From the NCBI GenBank assembly GCA_964007475.1, contig OZ023273.1, positions 17,869,922-17,933,921 on the forward strand: DNA of 64,000 bases, written 5' to 3'. Position numbers and translations under genes: made by a program. This document shows, piece by piece, positions 52,380 through 64,000 of the stretch. A model generated the notes under the pieces. That model was not told where the DNA came from. It saw only the letters and a list, made by a program, of their open reading frames with translations, and did not search any database. Origin of the DNA: Hybos culiciformis (taxonomy: Eukaryota > Arthropoda > Insecta > Diptera > Hybotidae). How positions within the stretch are numbered: the stretch's first letter is position 1; each line of letters opens with the position of its first letter.

Positions 52380-55140
52380 TTATACATAAGTTGAAAAAAA
52401 GTTTAACTTTTAACTTGAAAAGTTAAACGAGAAAACTACTCATAGAAATACAACCGCTGGATTCTCCAGCAATAACATTTTGGCTCTAAATTATCTGGCC
52501 TTATTTTTTCCCATATAAAAAAGACATAATTCAATTCAAAATGTAAAAAATTATTAATAAACCTACTAAGAGCCTCCCATAGATCATAAGAATTAAAATA
52601 ATTTTTTTTTTAATTTAGCGTATACAAGATTATATTATGAGAAAATGTCATTATGAGTTGTAGTAAAATTTTAATTGATTTGAAATAGACTCTTTTTTAA
52701 TTATTTTAAATATGATTTGAGAATATTTCACTGTGTTCAAAAATTGAAATTATAGCATTAACACGACCATCGAAGTACAATAGTTTACTCTTATTGAGTC
52801 GTGCCATAATAATTTTACATGAATAGCAGAAAAAAAAAATATTTATGAATTTTTTTTTAACCAAATTGCATTTCGGTTTTTAAGGTTTTGAAGATAATTT
52901 TATTCTGGTGCATGGCTTTTATGCTCTTAGATTAAAAAGTATCCTTTTTTAAGGATATTCTGCCTAGAGGTATTTTATTATTCTCTTATCGCATAATATG
53001 CCCGTTTATTATTTTTTTTTTTTATAAATTTAAATTATTCAAACAAAAAATTAACATTAAAAAGGATTTGTTGGATTTTTTCCTGCTATTAATTCAAAGG
53101 TAATTCATACATTTTTAAATCATTCGTTTTTCTCTTTAAAAAAAAAACTTTAGACTGATAACGTTTTAAATAAATCAAAAAGAATGATGTTGTAAATTCT
53201 AAATTTTTTACTTTTCTAATTGGTGAACTCATTTTGGTGGTACGGTTTAGCTCGACTCAAGATTTAATATTTTAAAACCTCCAACTTAGCGAAAAACTTA
53301 GTAAAATAATAAATTAATTTTTTGACCCAAAAAAGAGCCAAAATTCAAACAATTTTACTTCAACTTTCAAGAAGTTGATATCCCTTGTATACTCTTTATT
53401 ATACAATGCAGTTGATCCAAAAATTAGGAATATAGTGAGACTATAGTGAGACTATAGTGAGACATTTCAATTCTTGTAACATGGGAAATGCTTTTGCATT
53501 AAAATTTAAATTGAAGGAAAATATTTTGAGCATTACACATTTTATGATTCAAAAATTATCGCGTTTATGTTCCAGGCATTAAAAAAAAAATTAAACTGGT
53601 TTTAATAATTTTTTTTTTTTTTTTTATTTATAATAAAATAAAACACATTATTTTATTCATTAAGGTGAAATGGGCGGAAAATATTATAGTCCCTACTTTT
53701 TTATTTCTTTTATATATTCAAATTTCGTGATTTGAAAAACTATTAGAGGATCTTTTCATTATAAAAAAAAAATAAAACAAAAAAAAAGTATAATAACAAT
53801 AAATCCGGGCATTATTTTGTCATAAGAAGAACCACAAAAAAAATTTAAAGGAAATAAAAAATTATTCTCCGCCGCGGTTGAATAATTTTTGTTGCTTTTG
53901 CTTCTTTTGACACAAAAAACTATTTTTATGATGAAAAAGGGAATTTTCGGTGGTTGGTGAAGTTAAACAAAAGGATTCTTTTTTATATTATTTTTATTTT
54001 TTTATTTTTTGAATAATTTTATTATAAAACAAATTATATGGAAAATTGTTATTGAAATGGTTCATTTCCTTTGAATTATTTGTTATGAATGGAAATATTA
54101 CAAATTTTCGAATTAAATTTAACTTATTTTTATTATCGTGCTAGCATTAAATGAAGCAATTAAGATTAAAAAAAATATATAAAAATTTTTATCGAATTTT
54201 TATGATTTTACTTTACATATTATACGTTTTACCGCAAATGTAATATAAAGATAACGCACCATGTTACTGATTAAAATTACAATAATTTTTATAAAATTTG
54301 TACAAAAAATAAATAAAATAAAATTAAATAAATAAAACAATAGTATTATCAATTATTTTTATGAATCACTATAATCTGAAAATGTTAATCGCGCATCAAA
54401 AAATTATATTATTGCTTTTTTAATGAAATTTAAGGTCGAAGAGTTCGGTTTTCAATTTTCGATTTCGATAGAAGAGAAAATTTTCAGATTAGCAATCAGT
54501 GATAGGAAAATAATCATATTTTGTTATAAGAATTAATCAAATTCATGTTCTGTCATCCTCTTGAACCTTGGAATCGGTCAATTAGCTTTCCTTTTAATTT
54601 TTTCCTGCAAATCAAATCCTAAAATTGTAAAAAGAAATAATAAACTCAGTTTTCTGACCAATAAAGCTAATTTTACAATAATTGACAAAAATTTTTGATA
54701 ACATTCCATAATACCTAATTCTTAGCATGCAAACATTTTCAATTTCATTTTATCTCACAAACAACAATTTTCATGAATTCATCATAACGCTACGATAATA
54801 ATCTTCCTGCACTCATCTGTTTCTTAATTGCAATAAAACATTTTGCTTATACCTTGTTCGCATTATAATTTAAATTCCCTTTATATTCTGGAAAACAAAT
54901 TGCCGTTCGCATTACAAAATTTGATGAGAACTGGAATTTGATGATGTAAAAAAAAAATTGAGAAAGAGAAAAAGTTTTTGTTGTTGAAAATTTTGACTTT
55001 TTATCTCGCTTTTTATCAATTTTTTTTGTTTTTTTTTCATTTTGACTCGAATTAGACAAGAAAATTGTTGCCAACTATAACAAAATTTCAAAAAATGAGT
55101 GAAAATAACTATAAATGTAGAATTCTAACCCTGACAAACT
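52380..55140. other. AT-rich stretch; no gene seen
   Basis: Contains one small tandem repeat (listed) and a 75-codon minus frame at 54.8-55.1 kb of low-complexity Lys/Ser/Phe composition, not a credible gene. Confidence 0.5.
53431..53463. repeat. Three perfect copies of TATAGTGAGAC
   Basis: An 11-bp unit repeated head to tail three times without mismatch. Confidence 0.9.
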
Positions 55141-55246
55141 AGAATATGAAAGTGGAATATACATATTCCGGAATATTTTTTTATATCAAAAATCCAGTTC
55201 AAATTCCTGAAATATTCCGGATAACAGCATATTCCACTAATATTCT
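55141..55246. repeat. Imperfect inverted repeat rich in GGAATAT / CCGGAATATT
   Basis: Arms of about 38-40 bases (55141-55180 and 55209-55246) share AGAATAT, AGTGGAATAT and CCGGAATATT in inverted order with small indels, around a 28-base loop. The left arm holds ATATTCCGGAATAT, a palindrome with the nTTCnnGAAn pattern of heat-shock elements. It could be a decayed hairpin MITE or a paired regulatory site. No clear target-site duplication was found. Confidence 0.65.
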
Positions 55247-58200
55247 CCTAATGCGAACACCATATTACTATCACTTGTAATTATTCTTCTTTTTTGTAAG
55301 AAAAATCTTCATTTCTATAAATTACACTCTAATAATGGCTATATATTTGTTAACTGTTTTTTAAATGTAATCAGAAGATTAATTTATAAAAAATTCACAA
55401 TCATTATCATCTTCTTTATTATTGCTATCATTTATTATTTAAGAAAAAAATAACAAAAAACTAGAATATCCCAAATTCCCATCAAATCAACGAAACAAGG
55501 TTCTAACATAAGAACAATAATTATTTAACAACACAAAAAAAAAGGAAAACACAAACTCCCAACCAGCAACTAAAACTTAAATGATCCTTGTATGTCATCC
55601 ATTATTTCCCAATATCCCATTTCTATTTAGCAAAAAAAAACAAAACATTAGCAAAGCAAAAACAAAATTATATTTCGCTATCAAGAATTAAAATAGGAAA
55701 ATCACAATGCTATTAATTACATTCACTTTTTCTGATCTCTTTGGAGAATTAATATTTTCTTGAATTTATAACGTTTAAAAAAAAATATATATATATAAAT
55801 TCTTTTATACCATTTGAAGCTCCAGCTGTGTGCTAACTCCCATTGAGAGATAAGAATCCGTTTTTAAGTATGCTTTATTAATGTGAGGATTTAATATCGG
55901 AAAAATTCTAATGAATTGATCTAGGAAATGTATTCCAAAATAATTAACCGATAAAACGTTGATAACTTGAATCATGCTGATTCCACAATTTACTTGTTAT
56001 TTAGTAGAGGATAAAAATTAATTTAGAAAGCCAAAATTTGACCAAACGAAATAAAAAGATAGCACACTTTTATCGAAAATCTTCAGTAAACCATTCTCTG
56101 CACTAAAAACATGGCACAAACATATATATTATAATTTTATTCTATTTGTCTGCTATCGCACTAATTATAAAATAGTAATAATGTAGTATGTCCATCCATT
56201 TGACAGAATTATTCAAAAAATCATTTGTGCAAGATAAAGTTTTGCACGGATTCTTTTTCATTGTGCATTAAAAGATTCTCTAAGATAATAATAAAATCCT
56301 TTAGTGTAAAGTGGTTAAGAATATATTTTACAAAATTAAATCTGGTTTAAAATATCTGACTGAAAAGCCTAAATACCAAAAACATTATAAAAATTTATAT
56401 CTGCGGTAATCCAATTGTTACAATGAAAATTCATATGTAGGCAGTATTTAAATAGATAGTATTATTGGTACATTAAAAATAATTAGCAAAAAAAAAGGTT
56501 CTGTAGAAGATGACTGTCTGCCACATATAAAATTAAAAACATCTATATATTAAAATTTCATTCTGATGAAAATTAAAAAAACATTTTTAATTAATGTTTC
56601 AAAGAATTATTAAAGTTATAATAAAACATCAAAATATTAAAAAATACTTCAAAAATCTACAAAAACTTCAAATTGGATTAATTGAATTGAAATAACTTAT
56701 AGTAGGGCTTCACCCTTAAAGAATTTGAAATACTGAAAATTTGAAATATCAGAATTAAAAATTTTTTATTAGAAAGCCCTATTGTTTCAATTTTAATTTC
56801 ATTATTTATCTACTAGACACTGAAAAAAAACATAATGTATCAGGTTTAAAAAAAAATAAAATTATTTTATTTGCAAAGCCTTTCGTTTTAAGTTTATCAA
56901 TTTAAGGTAACATTATTCAACTTGAAAAATGAGTAAAATATGGAAAAAAAAATTAACTAATTTGGTGTGAGGAGATATTTTTATCGTATTTTTTTTTTTT
57001 TACAAATATTTATTTTAAAAATTATATAGCACGCGCGTAGACAGGACTGTATTTAAAAAAAATAAAATACCAAAAACCAGAAAAAGAAGAAGAAAATTAA
57101 AATAAAATTTATTGAATAGTGCTGTTGGCTTAAAAATACTTACGGAGAAGGTGAAATAAATTGATGATAATTTTTTTGCTATTTTTTATACATATTTAAA
57201 TAACATATATTTTACAACTGAAGGTTCTAACTAATTTAGATTATCCCAGAGTTTGTTAGAAAAAAAAAATCATAAAATTATTTTGTATTTTCGTATTATT
57301 AACAGACAAAAACAAGACCATATGAAAAATGACACATATAGAATCTGTGAAGAATTTAATTAGGCGCCATAAGCATAAGTGGACATATGCTGGAAATTAT
57401 TGTTCGCATTATTTTTGAAAAAATAATTCCCCTAATTTTTTGTTATAATAAAAATTTGTAAAACTTAAATTCTGTCTTTAGTTCTGAATCTGATCTGCAT
57501 TGTTTTTGAAGTTCCATCTGAATGAGAAAAGCAATTTCTCAGTGAAAATAAACAATTTACTTAACAAAATCAATGTTGTTAACAATCAATCAAAATATTT
57601 ATTGTTTTGTTGATTCTTATGCATATATATTTATATTACTGAAAAAAAAAGCAAATAAAACTTATAGACCTTGAAAAAAAAAAAAAAAGAATTGTTCATG
57701 AACAAGATGCAATATTTTTCAGCCGTCTTCTAAATGGGATGTAGAGAGGATGGATAAAATGAATTGAAAATTAAAGCCATGAGATAAAAATGTAATTCTT
57801 TCAAGGCGAATACTAGTCAGAAAAAAAAATAAAAATAAATAAAAAATTTATGAGTGGTTTAGAAAAATAACTAGAAAAATACCTTGTAATGAAATCAAAT
57901 ATGATTTGTCGATTTATATTATACTTATTTATACTTATCAGAAAAGATAAGGAAATTTAACATTTTTCATATTAATTTATATCAAAACATAAATATATAG
58001 TTTTCTTTGAAATGAAATATTTATAAAAATAGCTTGTGAATTGAGGGAAAAAAAAAAAAAAAATATAATACAAAGAACATAATGAATTGATTGCGATGAT
58101 AGTATATAGTCTCTCCACAGGAGACTGGTATTCAATTAGCTTACTTTTAATGATGATGATTTGGATTAAAAATAAATCAGCAATTTGTTGTTTAACTTTG

Positions 58201-59632
58201 ATCGCAGATTACAAGTTTTGTTGATTGATTAAAAGCAATTTAATGTTTGAAATTTTCAACAAAAAAAAAATATTAATTTTAAAAAGAATCAATTTTATAA
58301 ATTATGTATATCGTTTTTATATACTCTTGACAATTAAATAATATGGGTAGGTACATGTAGTTTCTGTCCAGAAAATTATTTTAAGCAATTTTTAAATTCT
58401 TTTATGGAATTTTTTAATGTAATAATGTAGATTCAAGAAATCTCAAGAAAATTTTCAAAAATTGAAAATGGATTGCAACTTATTTTGATCGGTCAACTTA
58501 ATCTTCACAACATATTATAAACCAAAATCCGTCTTCATTGGCGAAAATCGAGAAGATTATGAATAATTTTTAATTAAAGAAAAAATTTAAGAAAATTCTA
58601 TTTATCTATTTTAATTTTATTTTATTTGTCTGACTGTCTTTTATCTACTATACATATTGTTCCAGTAAAAGTTATGCAAACTATTTTGATGAGAAGAAAT
58701 GAAAATTAAAATTAAAAAAAAAAATCAGTCACCAGAATTTGCTAAATAAATATTTTAAATAATTTTTATATCCAACCAAAAATTTGTTTGAAAATAATTT
58801 GTGCTCAGAACAGTTTAAAAAAGTTGCACCCACAATTATTTTTTAACGTAAAACATTAAAAACATAAAATTTTAGAGAATTTTATTTATTTTTTTTAACT
58901 AAAAAATAGAATGAATCACACTCCCAGTTTTTTGTTCAATATTTTTTTTTTTTCATTTTTTTTTTTGTAATTTTCAATTAAACCGAAATTCTTTTTGACA
59001 AAAATTAAATTAAGTCAACAAGAAGTAGTCAAGCGTTCACCTTTCAAAACTTTACCTTTTCAGTTTATTAAATGATATAATCTAAATGAACTTCAGAAGA
59101 AAAAAAAATGCATTTTAGGTGCCGTTGAACACACAATGAAAAGATACATTTGAATAGATTAAAATTTTGTAAATAACATAAAAAAAATCTCCCGCTTAAT
59201 TGTAAAACTGCTTGCTAACACTTTGCTTACTATAAATTCTTGTTCTTTGTTTTTTCTTTCGGTTTCAACTGAAACAAAATATATTTGTATAAAGAACATA
59301 ATTACATTCATAGGAAATTGTCCAGTTCCCAGTTTAGTTGGTTGGTGAAAAGATAAACCTTCATTATTATAATTTTTTTACTCAACTACTTAAGTGGATT
59401 ACAACTTTTATAATACATAATTATAAAATTTAAAAAAAAAAAAACTTTTCGTTCAATCTATCAAAGTATGATTATCATTTAATTTAAATTTTTTTGATCT
59501 GATCATAGTTAGATTAATCTTAAAACTTCATTTTTAAATCTTAAATCCATTTTTGTGTGCTTGGTTTTGTATCAAACAGTGTGAAACATGAATGTTGTAT
59601 GTACAAAACGTTATTATTTTTTCAATGCTTAC
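55247..59632. other. AT-rich stretch; no gene seen
   Basis: No frame above 60 codons. A 50-bp GC-richer islet at about 55815-55860 lies within a 45-codon minus-strand open frame without clear splice signals. Otherwise homopolymer-rich background. Confidence 0.5.
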
Positions 59633-59854
59633 CATCGATAGATATCAGAAAATTCGTCACCGATAGTCAATATCAACCAAGAGCATAGAACTTTTAAAGG
59701 GAAATAAAATGGAATTCACATAAAAAATTAAAAAATGATAAAAAATTAAACAACCGTATATAACCAAAATTTTAATCGCACGCTGGCCGCCAAGTTAATA
59801 TCGCTTAGCGTATAATCGATTAAAACTTTGCATGTACTGAAAAGGTGCGGTTAA
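59633..59854 (-). promoter_or_regulatory. Candidate promoter / first-exon block
   Basis: A GC-richer block with a minus-strand donor at its lower edge (CGATG/GTAAGC, GT at 59632-59631). It contains ATCGATA and CACCGATAG, similar to the Drosophila DRE core TATCGATA, and an inverted repeat TTAATCGCAC (59772-59781) / GTGCGGTTAA (59845-59854) with one mismatch. The inner CGCTTAGCG and ATCGATTAA are also symmetric. It could be the noncoding first exon and promoter of the minus-strand gene, with intron 1 then divided by the ratchet site at 51624. It could equally be an insulator or a plus-strand promoter. Confidence 0.25.
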
Positions 59855-62800
59855 TATAGTATGAATATCAAAAGAAAGGGAATTTTTCATTAAGAATCAT
59901 TAAATTAATAAAATAGAAAATATTTTTTTTAATTAAAATTAACTTTTTTTTTGTTAATTTTTATCTCATATAATTTGCTACCTACAAATATGAAGGGTAA
60001 TGTTCCATAGTTTCTGTTATGTTTGAAATTCAAATAGAATATTATTTATCCATCTTTATTAATATCTTTTAATACACCTAAAGAAATATAATATGTTTAT
60101 AAAAATAAAACTAGACTATCTCTAGAAGTGACATTAAATCTAATTAAAACTTTTAGACATTTTAAAATATTTTGTTTCAGTTTGGTTAAAACATAATATA
60201 ATAATCTGTAAACTATTCAGAAAAAAAGTAACATGAATATCGGAATTTTATTTTAAAATATACTGTACCTAAAACATTATATTAAAAGTTTATACAACTC
60301 TACAAAACGTTAAGATATAAATTATAAGAATTATTTGTGAAATATTGATCGTGAAATATTGATAATAATACATTATATTACGATACGAACAGTTTCTTCC
60401 TTGCCTTGTAATCATTTTAACATTTTCAACATTTTCGAGTTTTTGACTTTAGATTTCCATCTAAGCATAGAGTCATTTAGGATCTTTACAAATAAAAACC
60501 CGATCTCTACTACTTGCATATTTACATAATAGTTATTATTACACTGAATAGTTTTATTTTGGTAATACACATAATACTATGTTAGATTATAAAATTTCGT
60601 ATAATTCAGATTTTAAAAAATATTAAAAAAAAAACAAGAAAAAATTAAACATTTTATTGCGCTATTAATGAAAAAAAATAAAAATAAAACCTAGACAATA
60701 TTTTAATAATGCATTCATAAGCTTTATTGATAAAGGTAAACTTTATGGAAATTAATACAATAAATAATTATTAAAAAAAAAAAAAAATTATTAATAAATA
60801 AGATTTTTTTTTTATTAGGTATATAATAAATTTTATTATTGGAATGTATCGTTTGGGTGGTCACAATAAATGATATATTTAATAAATTTTCATTAAAAAC
60901 ATGTTCAAATATTTTGATTTTATGATACGTGATAAAAATTTTTTGTATATTGAAAAAAAAAAAAAAAAATAATAATAAAAATTAAATTACCAAAAGCTCC
61001 AGTAAATATACAATAATAATAATTAATCAATGAAAATTATTTGTGGCTTGTAAGTCTGACACAGGTAACATTCAATTTAAACGAAAATTTTTTTTTTACC
61101 AAAGATAATTTTATGATAACAATTACATTACACTTCATTTATGTAATATATGCCTATTGCAGTGTCTCTATAAAATAGTGTACTATATTTTCCTTAAACA
61201 ATTTTATCGGAACCCCAAAACAAAAGACAATAAATTTTGAATTTAAGATTCCATTTTTTTAAGCGTTTAAAATTTTAAGTTAATAAAAATATTATAAGTG
61301 ATTAAATCATTTACAGGAAATTTATGATATATTATTATACTTAATGTTTACCCAATGAATGAACCATGTCATAACGTTGTTTTTAATATCTCATCTATTA
61401 AAAGATTTTCGATTCATTGCTTCAGTTTCGTATAATAATGCGTACGCTTACGTTAACAAATATCATATATAAAAATTATTTGACACAATAAGGCAAAATA
61501 ACAAATTCAATAAAATTACTATAAGAAATACATGGCTAATACATATTGTATAAATAAAGTTCAATAACATTGATCTTCTTATAATATTAAATTCAATATA
61601 TTATGTGTATTTACATTCAAAAAAAACAAATAAAATTTTCTCAATAAAAATTTTAGAATCTTTTCCTTTTCTATTTGCATATAAAATTTTCAATCTATAT
61701 ATTTTATTCACAATAATCAAAAATTCAATACAAAATTTATTTTAAATTATTATAAATTGCATTATGAATTCAAAACTTAAAAAAAAAAAAAAAACTAAGT
61801 TTCATGAATTCGTTATGTTTCTAGATCCAATTCAAAATTTAAAAGAAAATGTTTTTATTCGAAATTAAATTTATGTCATAAAAAAAAAACGACAACTTAT
61901 CTCATCAGAATATAATTCATGTCAGATTCAAAATGATGTACTACATACTTAGAATTGAAATTTATGTTATTTAAAGTATTTAAATATGTATATTGCATAG
62001 TTTAGTTAAAAAAATTGTTTTCTAATATAAGTTCATACATGTTTCACAATAAACTTAGTAGTTAAATTGTCATAAAAAATATTTTAGTTCAGTCTTCTGA
62101 TTTTATTTGATTAAAGACGTTGGCTTATGAAAGTGATTTTAAGGCTTATTAAACAATTTTTTCACGCACAAAATTTTAATTATACTGATTCTTTTGACTG
62201 AATTAAAACTCGTGAAAAACTTTATTGAAATAAAACAGCCTTCTACAGTTTAGGACTTCTAATTTCGAAGCGCCTTATCATATAGAATTAGTGACGAAAA
62301 CAGTCCATATTTTGGCCGAAAATCGATTAAAAAGTTTAGATTTTAGAAGTTTTTAACGTTTAAGTTAGAAAAAAAGTTTATCATTATTCTTAATTAGGAA
62401 CCGGCTAAAACCTTACACATATTTAATGCAACATGTATGATGTTCAAACATTATATCTTTTACACCACTACCTTAAAGTTCTTCAACTTTATTAAAAATG
62501 ATACTTAAAACAAAATTAAAGCTAAACTTGAAAGAATAATGAACGTTATCTGTTTTTGTTCGATAATCCTAAATGTAATAAAGAAATAATAAGATATTAA
62601 TCAGACAAATATTGTTCCAACTTAAATATGTGTATTATTCATATACCATATAATATGCAACAATACTATTTTTTTATGAGTTCTGTTTTTTTTTTATATT
62701 TAAATAAAATGCATCAAGGTCGTGACCATATAAAGTCCATTAAGGAAATCTGTTAAATATCGTCTATCGTATTTAAAATTTTTTTTTTCTTTGTGTTTAC

Positions 62801-64000
62801 TAAATAAAAATGATAATATAGCACATTGCGCGGGAAATTGAATTGGAAATATCTTTTATGAATATTTATTTTAATTTTACTTTGTAGATTATTTAAATAT
62901 TCAGTTTGTATTGGCTACAGGTGACAATAAAGTTTATTTAAAAAGTGAAATTGCGGTAACATTAAAATGTGTTCGTTAAAATATGAAAGAAAAATTAAAA
63001 TGTGCTGAACTTTATGCGAGTAATAGAAGCTCCTTGAAGCAAAAAATGTTTGAGACTATGATGTTAACTTTCATTTTCACAGAATTATTTCGGAACCAAA
63101 ATATGAGTTCATTTAGGCCGCAACAACGCCTGAATTAAAAAAAAAATCTCGAAAAAAACAAAATTTGGTCAATCCTTCTCTTAATGGTACTTGGAAGAAA
63201 GGTAGCTTATGAGAAAGCAACACTCATTTAACCAACAAAATAACCTAAAAAATTTCTTAAATGTACAATTATTATATTATTTTTTATTAATAGAATTAAT
63301 GTTATGAGTATTATTTTATTACATAAAAATCCCTTTATGTTTTTAAACAAAAAAGGTCAATGATCCAAAGAGGGTTCAATTTTAAAATGGTTTGCATTGA
63401 ATTAAAAAAAAAATTCCTTACATTTATCTAAGTACAAACATCATGTATATTCTGAGCTTCATATAAATGATCGTAAATATTTTATTAAATTTAATTTAAT
63501 GATAATTACCTCGAATAAATAAATAAATAATATTTTATTTTCATTTAGGTATCCAGAATATTTTAAAATTTGTAATCGCGATCATATAAAAAGTGACTTT
63601 AGTTGAGAATTACGTCATTAATTCACATCATTGATGACTTTCTGAAGAGCATGATCATTTATATAACTGATATTAAACTTAAAATTTTAAAAATTGTTCC
63701 ATCAAGTCGTAATGTAAAAAAAAATGGACTCAATTGAAAGTATATCAACCTTTTCTTGTTTTATTTAAAAGTCACTGATACCGTCGAGATTTATTTTTTC
63801 TTATGCATTCATTATTCGTATTCCCAATAGAAACCAAACTCATAAAAGAAAATTTTTTTATTAAAAAATTAAATTTGATTATTTAAGAAAAAAATTTCAT
63901 GGTGAGAAAAGATACAATATTGAAGAAAGAATATTAAATTTAAATATGTCCAAATCTTTACGCATAAAGCTTAGCTTACTGAACTAAACTAAATTGAACT
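59855..64000. other. AT-rich stretch; no gene seen
   Basis: No frame over 60 codons, no recognised RNA and no element. A 14-bp tandem repeat is listed. An acceptor-like plus-strand TTTTCATTTAG at about 63549 has no partner. Confidence 0.5.
60337..60363. repeat. Two copies of GTGAAATATTGATC
   Basis: Adjacent 14- and 13-base copies, identical over the shared length. Confidence 0.8.

Noticed and set aside
55815..55870. GC-rich minus-strand frame containing SQWELAHSWSF
   Set aside because: Only about 18 codons are GC-rich, the frame runs into TA and T repeats, and no acceptor or convincing donor bounds it.
1..64000. tRNA, rRNA, CRISPR, bacterial operon or viral signals
   Set aside because: I looked for tRNA B-box-like strings, regular spacer arrays and dense long frames. 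None was found, and the occasional GGTTCA matches lack the rest of a tRNA.

Overview
The window is about four-fifths A+T, full of poly-A/poly-T runs, TA and ACAT-type microsatellites, and almost free of long reading frames. It has no bacterial gene packing. One spliced coding exon is clear, and a small retroposon ends in CCTAA repeats, the complement of the arthropod TTAGG telomere unit. Together these point to an insect nuclear genome. A fly or other AT-rich holometabolous insect would fit, but the order cannot be fixed from the sequence. No viral, bacterial or organellar segment was recognised.

The only confident protein-coding feature is a 228-codon first coding exon on the minus strand (14713 down to 14030). 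It starts at an ATG with an in-frame stop just upstream and ends at a phase-0 splice donor. The protein is Ser/Asn/Asp-rich and low-complexity, with a short hydrophobic helix-like segment at the exon end. I could not assign a family. The rest of the gene must lie in further minus-strand exons at lower coordinates, probably beyond position 1, and any 5' untranslated exons lie at higher coordinates.

Most of the remaining DNA reads as giant intron. Two minus-strand sites, at 51624/51623 and 12086/12085, have the layout of recursive (ratchet) splice sites: poly-pyrimidine tract, CAG, an immediate GTAAGT or GTATGT, then a second donor 38 or 43 nt downstream. They sit on either side of the coding exon and on its strand. 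This suggests one transcription unit running from above 51.6 kb to below 12 kb. A weaker similar site lies at 9720/9719. A GC-richer block at 59.63-59.86 kb with a minus-strand donor is a possible but unproven first exon.

Other regions: 1-12 kb is presumed intron with small tandem and inverted repeats. 14.7-33 kb is AT-rich, with a possible nested plus-strand spliced noncoding transcript at 23.7-24.6 kb. 33-36 kb holds an exon-like islet and a pair of strong hairpins. 41.16-41.34 kb is a retroposon with an 11-bp target-site duplication. 45.3-46.0 kb is a poly-T-rich tract. 49.3-49.6 kb is a GC-elevated islet with an inverted repeat. 52.15-52.38 kb is a foldback MITE with a 7-bp duplication. 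55.14-55.25 kb is a second inverted-repeat element. No tRNA, rRNA or CRISPR array was seen.
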